From the NCBI RefSeq assembly GCF_026625645.1, contig NZ_CP113056.1, positions 3,571,001-3,635,000 on the forward strand: a stretch of DNA of 64,000 nucleotides, in the 5' to 3' direction. The position numbers and the translations under genes are program-made. A model generated the notes under the pieces. The model worked only from the letters and a program-made list of their open reading frames with translations, was not told the origin of the DNA and made no database searches. Positions 60,356 through 64,000 of the stretch are shown one piece after another (positions within the stretch are counted from its first letter, which is position 1; each line of letters opens with the position of its first letter). Source of the stretch: Ancylobacter sp. SL191. Its GTDB lineage: Bacteria; Pseudomonadota; Alphaproteobacteria; Rhizobiales; Xanthobacteraceae.

Positions 60356-61411
60356 TCAGGCGGAAAAGATGCGGGTGTCGGCCCGGCTCCAGCCGAGGCT
60401 GAGCACGTCGCCGGGGCGGAAGGAGCGGGCCTCCGCCGCATCGGCCGTCACCCGGCAGATCAGCGGCCTGGGGCTTGCCGGGGTCTCGATATGCACCTGC
60501 AGATCGAGACCGTGATAGGCGGTGGCGAGGATGCGGCCGGAAAGCCGGTTTTCGCAGGCATGGGCGTCGAGCCGCAGCCGCTCAGGCCGCACGGCGGCGA
60601 CGAGATCGCCGCCCAGCCCGTCGGGAATGTCGGCGCGGATGAGGCTGCCCTCCGCGGCGGTGAGCTTCGCCCCGTCGCGGGTGACGGGGATCACGTTCAT
60701 CACCCCGATGAACTCGGCGGCGAAGCGGTTGGCCGGATGCTCATAGACCTCACGCGGCGGGGCGCATTGCAGCAGCTCGCCATGCTGGAGGATGGCGATG
60801 CGGTCGGCCATCACCAGCGCCTCCTCCTGATCGTGCGTGACGATGATGAAGGTGATGCCGAACTGGTGCTGAATGCGCTTCAGCTCCAGCTGCATCTCGC
60901 CGCGCAGCTTCTTGTCGAGCGCCCCGAGCGGTTCGTCGAGCAGCAGCAGCTGCGGGCGCTTCACCAGCGCGCGGGCGAGCGCGACACGCTGGCGCTGGCC
61001 GCCCGAGAGCTGCTCGGGCTTGCGGGCCGCCAGCGCCGAGAGCTGGATGGTGGCGAGGATCTCGTCCACGCGCTGACGGATCTCCGTGCGCGGCAGCTTC
61101 TCCATCTCCAGCCCATAGGCGATGTTCTGCGCCACGCTCATATGCGGGAACAGCGCATAGGACTGGAACATCAGGTTCACCGGCCGGTGGTTCGGCGGCA
61201 CGTTGGAGATGTCCTGCCCGTTCAGCAGGATCTGCCCGCCGCTCAGCGTCTCGAAGCCGGCGAGCATGCGCAGCAGCGTGGTCTTACCGCTGCCGGAAGC
61301 GCCGAGCAGGGCGAAGAACTCGTTCTGGCGGATATCGAGCGACACGCCATTGACCGCCCGGACGGAGCCGTAGCGTTTCTCGACGTTGCGCAGGGAAAGC
61401 AGGGTCGTCAT
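60356..61411 (-). CDS. potA: Polyamine-type ABC importer ATPase (PotA family)
   Basis: A 351-residue ATPase: Walker A GASGSGKTT, Q-loop MFQSYALFPHM, signature LSGGQRQRV, Walker B LLLLDEPLGALDKKL, switch VTHDQEEAL and a C-terminal TOBE-like regulatory domain (DIPDGLGGDLVAAVRPERL). These are the features of the spermidine/putrescine subfamily. It overlaps the permease gene by four bases. The gene symbol is a family assignment; the ligand may be another polyamine-like compound. Confidence 0.88.
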   Translation of the reverse strand: MTTLLSLRNVEKRYGSVRAVNGVSLDIRQNEFFALLGASGSGKTTLLRMLAGFETLSGGQILLNGQDISNVPPNHRPVNLMFQSYALFPHMSVAQNIAYGLEMEKLPRTEIRQRVDEILATIQLSALAARKPEQLSGGQRQRVALARALVKRPQLLLLDEPLGALDKKLRGEMQLELKRIQHQFGITFIIVTHDQEEALVMADRIAILQHGELLQCAPPREVYEHPANRFAAEFIGVMNVIPVTRDGAKLTAAEGSLIRADIPDGLGGDLVAAVRPERLRLDAHACENRLSGRILATAYHGLDLQVHIETPASPRPLICRVTADAAEARSFRPGDVLSLGWSRADTRIFSA

Positions 61412-62199
61412 TGGCCGGGCAGGCCTCCGCGATTGAGCCGCTGCGACAGGGCCAGCGTGACCAGCGAGAAGCCGATCACCAGAGTCGCGAGCACATTGAT
61501 TTCCGGGGTCACGCCGAAGCGGATCATGGCGTAGATCTGCATCGGCAGGGTGATCGAGGCGCGCTGGGCCCCGGCGGTGAAGAAGGCGATGATGAATTCA
61601 TCGACCGAGAGGGTGAAGGCGAGCAGCCCGCCCGCGACGATGGCCGGCGCCAGCACCGGCAGCACCACGCGGCGCAGAGTCGTCACCGTCGAGGCGCCGA
61701 GATCGGCTGAGGCTTCCACGATCGACCAGTCGAAGGATTTCAGCCGCGCCCGCACCACCGCGCAGACAAAGGCGAGGTTGAACACGACATGCGCCATGAT
61801 GACGGTGTGCAGGCCCAGCCGCACATCGAGCAGCGAGAAGAAGCTGAGCAGCGCGATGGCGAGCACGATGTCGGGGATCACCATGGGCGCGAAGATCAGC
61901 GTCTCCAGAAAGCGCCCCTTGCGGCGGCGGATCTCGATGCCGATGGCGAGCAGCGTGCCCAGCACCGTGGCGACGAAGGCCGAGACCAGCCCGACGATCA
62001 GCGTGTTGCCGGCGGCGCGCAATATGTCCTTGTTGGCGAACAGCGCGCCGTACCATTTCAGCGAGAAGCCGGTCCAGGCGGTCGGCATTCCGCCGGCATT
62101 GAAGGACAGGCCGACCAGCACCGAGATCGGGATGTAGAGGAAGGCGAAGACGACGCCGAGGATGAGCAGCATCAGCCGCATGGTGTGACGGTCAGCCAT
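61408..62199 (-). CDS. potC: Polyamine-type ABC permease (PotC family)
   Basis: A 263-residue permease with six helices. The EAA coupling loop is VEASADLGASTVTTLRRVVLPVLAP. The start at ATG 62199 is set by GGAGG about five bases upstream; the frame runs open to 62241 inside potB. It overlaps potB by eight bases. Confidence 0.88.
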   Translation of the reverse strand: MADRHTMRLMLLILGVVFAFLYIPISVLVGLSFNAGGMPTAWTGFSLKWYGALFANKDILRAAGNTLIVGLVSAFVATVLGTLLAIGIEIRRRKGRFLETLIFAPMVIPDIVLAIALLSFFSLLDVRLGLHTVIMAHVVFNLAFVCAVVRARLKSFDWSIVEASADLGASTVTTLRRVVLPVLAPAIVAGGLLAFTLSVDEFIIAFFTAGAQRASITLPMQIYAMIRFGVTPEINVLATLVIGFSLVTLALSQRLNRGGLPGQ

Positions 62200-63058
62200 C
62201 GACGCCTCCGCTCGCCTGGCGGACGGTGGAGGCGCGCTCATTGGCGTAGGTCTGCGCCGTCAGCAGCACCAGCATCACGGCGATCAGCACCATGGAGAGC
62301 GCCGAGCCGAAGGGCCAGTCATTGGCGGTGAGGAACTGGGCGTAGACGAGGTTGCCGATCATCTGGAACTGCCCGCCGCCCAGCAGCGCCGGGGTGACGA
62401 AATTGCCGATGGAGAGCACGAAGACGAAGACGAAGCCGGTCGCGACGCCCGGCAGGGTGATCGGCAGGATCACCCGGAGAAACGTCGTCCAGCCCCCGGC
62501 GCCGAGGTCGCGGGAGGCTTCGGCAATCTCCGGGTTGAGGCGGGAAAGCGGAGCGTAAGCGGCGAGGATGACGAAGGGCAGGTAGTTATAAACGAGACCG
62601 AGTACCACCGCGCCTTCGGTGTAGAGCATCTGCGGCAGCGCGCTCTCGACGCCGAGCCAGCGGGCGATGGCGACGATCAGCCCCTCCCGGTTCAGCAGCA
62701 CAATCCAGGCATAGGTGCGCACGAGATAGTTCGACCAGAAGGGCAGGATGGCGAAGAACAGCAGCGCCGGCTGGTGGCGGCGTGGCATGGCGGCGATGGC
62801 ATAGGCGGCGGCGTAGCCGACCACGGCTGCGATGGACGCCGCGAGCCCGGCGATCCAGGCCGATTTCAGGAAGATCCGCGCATAGAGCGGATCGAACACC
62901 ATCGCCACGTTCTCAAGCGTGAAGGTGTATTCGATGCCGCCATAGATGCCGCGCCGGAAGAAGGCGAGCGCGAGGATCAGCAGGCACGGCACCACCATGA
63001 AGGCGGTGAGCCACGCAAAGGCCGGCGCGACCAGCACGAGGGATTTACGATCTTGCAT
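62192..63058 (-). CDS. potB: Polyamine-type ABC permease (PotB family)
   Basis: A 288-residue permease with about six helices. PotB-type features: LLFFAILPFWSNYLVRTYAWIVLL in the middle and the EAA-type loop AEASRDLGAGGWTTFLRVILP. ATG 63058. It is separated from the binding-protein gene by 89 bases that contain a hairpin. Confidence 0.88.
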   Translation of the reverse strand: MQDRKSLVLVAPAFAWLTAFMVVPCLLILALAFFRRGIYGGIEYTFTLENVAMVFDPLYARIFLKSAWIAGLAASIAAVVGYAAAYAIAAMPRRHQPALLFFAILPFWSNYLVRTYAWIVLLNREGLIVAIARWLGVESALPQMLYTEGAVVLGLVYNYLPFVILAAYAPLSRLNPEIAEASRDLGAGGWTTFLRVILPITLPGVATGFVFVFVLSIGNFVTPALLGGGQFQMIGNLVYAQFLTANDWPFGSALSMVLIAVMLVLLTAQTYANERASTVRQASGGVDG

Positions 63059-63078
63059 CGGGTTCAGGCACCGTCAGT

Positions 63079-63094
63079 CACCCCGGTCGGGGTG
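63079..63094 (-). terminator. Hairpin between binding protein and potB
   Basis: CACCCC-GGTC-GGGGTG, six pairs with a tetraloop, lies between the binding-protein stop and potB. No U-run follows. It probably tunes expression between the abundant binding protein and the permeases. Confidence 0.35.
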
Positions 63095-63147
63095 CGATAG
63101 ACGGCCGCCCCCGCGGGTGGCGGGAGCGGCACGATCCGTCGGTCGGG

Positions 63148-64000
63148 TCAGTTCGCGGCCATGATCTCGGACACGGTACGCGAATAATCGCGCTGCGCCG
63201 CGCCGACATCGCGCAGCTGCTCATGCTTGAGCAGCTCGGCCGGGGTCATCGTCATGTTCGGGTACTTCTGCAGCAGCGCCGGGTCGAGCCCCTCCATCGC
63301 CGCCTTGTTGGGTACCTTGTAGAGGATGTTCTCTGCCGCCCAGCGGTGGGTCTTGCCGTCCAGCATGGAGTTGATGAAGGCGTAAGCCGCGTCCTTGTGC
63401 TCGGACGCCTTGAGGATCACCATCGTGTCCACCCAGAGGTCCGAGCCCTCCTTGGGGATCACGTATTTGATCTGCGGGTTCTCGGTGATGCCGTAATTGC
63501 ACCAGCCGTCCCAGGCCTGCACCAGCTGCGCCTCGCCCGACACCAGCTTCGAGTAGAAGGTCGTGTCATCATAGGCGAGCAGGGTCTTCTTGGCGGCGAT
63601 CAAGAGGTCGCGGGTCTGCTGCAGCTTGGCCTTGTCGGTCTCGTTGACCGAATAGCCCTCCGACAGGAAGCCCGCCGCCAGCAGCCAGCGGTCGGTCGCC
63701 AGCATGGTGGTCTTGCCCTTGAGAGCGTCGGTCGGCTTCAGGAGGTCGTTCCACGAGGTCGGCGCGGGGGTCAGGTCCGAGCGGTAGCACAGCCCCGTCG
63801 TGCCCCAGGTATAGGGCACGGAGAAGGTGTTGCCCTTGTCATGGGCAAGCGTCGTCGCCTCCGGGTAGAGGTTCTTGAGGTTCGGCAGCTTGGAATGATC
63901 CAGCTCCTCGGCGAGGCCGAGATTATGCAGCACCTCGGCGAAGGGCGAGGAGACGAAGACCACGTCATAGCCCTTGCCCTTGGCGGCGATGAGCTTGCCC
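63148..64000 (-). CDS. Polyamine-type ABC substrate-binding protein (PotD/PotF-like, C-terminal part)
   Basis: The gene runs off the right edge: 283 codons are visible, starting with GKLIAAKGKGYDVVFVSS in mid-protein. Segments such as YDVVFVSSPFAEVL, VPYTWGTTGLCYRSD, LVQAWDGWCNYG and WAAENILYKVPN correspond to PotD/PotF-type binding proteins. The aromatic/acidic residues in WDGWCN and WGTTG are where these proteins hold polyamine amino groups. The signal peptide is outside the window. It is the first gene seen of the long minus-strand operon. Confidence 0.88.
   Translation of the reverse strand, partial: GKLIAAKGKGYDVVFVSSPFAEVLHNLGLAEELDHSKLPNLKNLYPEATTLAHDKGNTFSVPYTWGTTGLCYRSDLTPAPTSWNDLLKPTDALKGKTTMLATDRWLLAAGFLSEGYSVNETDKAKLQQTRDLLIAAKKTLLAYDDTTFYSKLVSGEAQLVQAWDGWCNYGITENPQIKYVIPKEGSDLWVDTMVILKASEHKDAAYAFINSMLDGKTHRWAAENILYKVPNKAAMEGLDPALLQKYPNMTMTPAELLKHEQLRDVGAAQRDYSRTVSEIMAAN

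Overview
The window is high-GC, densely packed DNA with short overlapping genes and no IS elements, CRISPR arrays, rRNA or tRNA that I could see. Gene content (AmiC/AmiR, several Liv-, Nmt1- and Pot-type ABC importers, ethanolamine ammonia-lyase without a microcompartment, DUF3833, TIGR03032) and codon use fit an alphaproteobacterium of the Hyphomicrobiales, perhaps Xanthobacteraceae-like (Ancylobacter/Starkeya). The genus is a guess; the order is reasonably likely.

Layout. 1-9.4 kb: the first codons of an FMN monooxygenase diverging from a LysR regulator, a glyoxalase-like VOC protein, an SMR exporter, eutBC, an esterase, a coupled ureohydrolase-nitrilase pair, and an OFA-type MFS carrier. 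9.4-10.3 kb: an AT-rich intergenic island and a 47-codon membrane microprotein. 10.3-16.7 kb: four transporters (MHS, DHA2, GPH, APC families) plus a DUF3833 protein. 16.8-21.75 kb: a minus-strand operon of CoA-transferase, HMG-CoA-lyase-like enzyme and an Nmt1/Tau-type ABC importer, closed by a textbook terminator.

21.8-43.0 kb is the accessory region. A minus-strand run encodes two giant unrecognised proteins (2369 and 1927 aa) and a 170-aa papain-fold cysteine protease, with four perfect 16-bp tandem repeats between the two giants. A TIGR03032-family gene diverges from the run and converges on a 2027-aa autotransporter whose passenger has a glycine-rich head and about ten PATR repeats.

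43.2-51.7 kb is a plus-strand amide/nitrile module: amiC, amiR, then a leader with two small hairpins, a competing pairing and an intrinsic terminator (an apparent ANTAR antitermination target), then a nitrilase, a Liv-type importer with a fused permease-ATPase, and a DUF1028 protein. 51.7-64 kb is one long minus-strand operon: Pot-type polyamine importer, UDP-glycosyltransferase-like protein, three small cupins, an AmgK-like kinase, two aldehyde dehydrogenases, a stand-alone GlmU-type uridylyltransferase domain and a PuuB-like FAD oxidase. It looks like uptake and oxidation of an amine, with a sugar-activation and transfer branch I cannot match to a known pathway.

The common theme is scavenging of small nitrogen compounds (ethanolamine, guanidino compounds, amides/nitriles, polyamine-like amines). 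The two most interesting candidates for undescribed biology are the giant-protein/protease run and the kinase-uridylyltransferase-glycosyltransferase set inside the polyamine operon.
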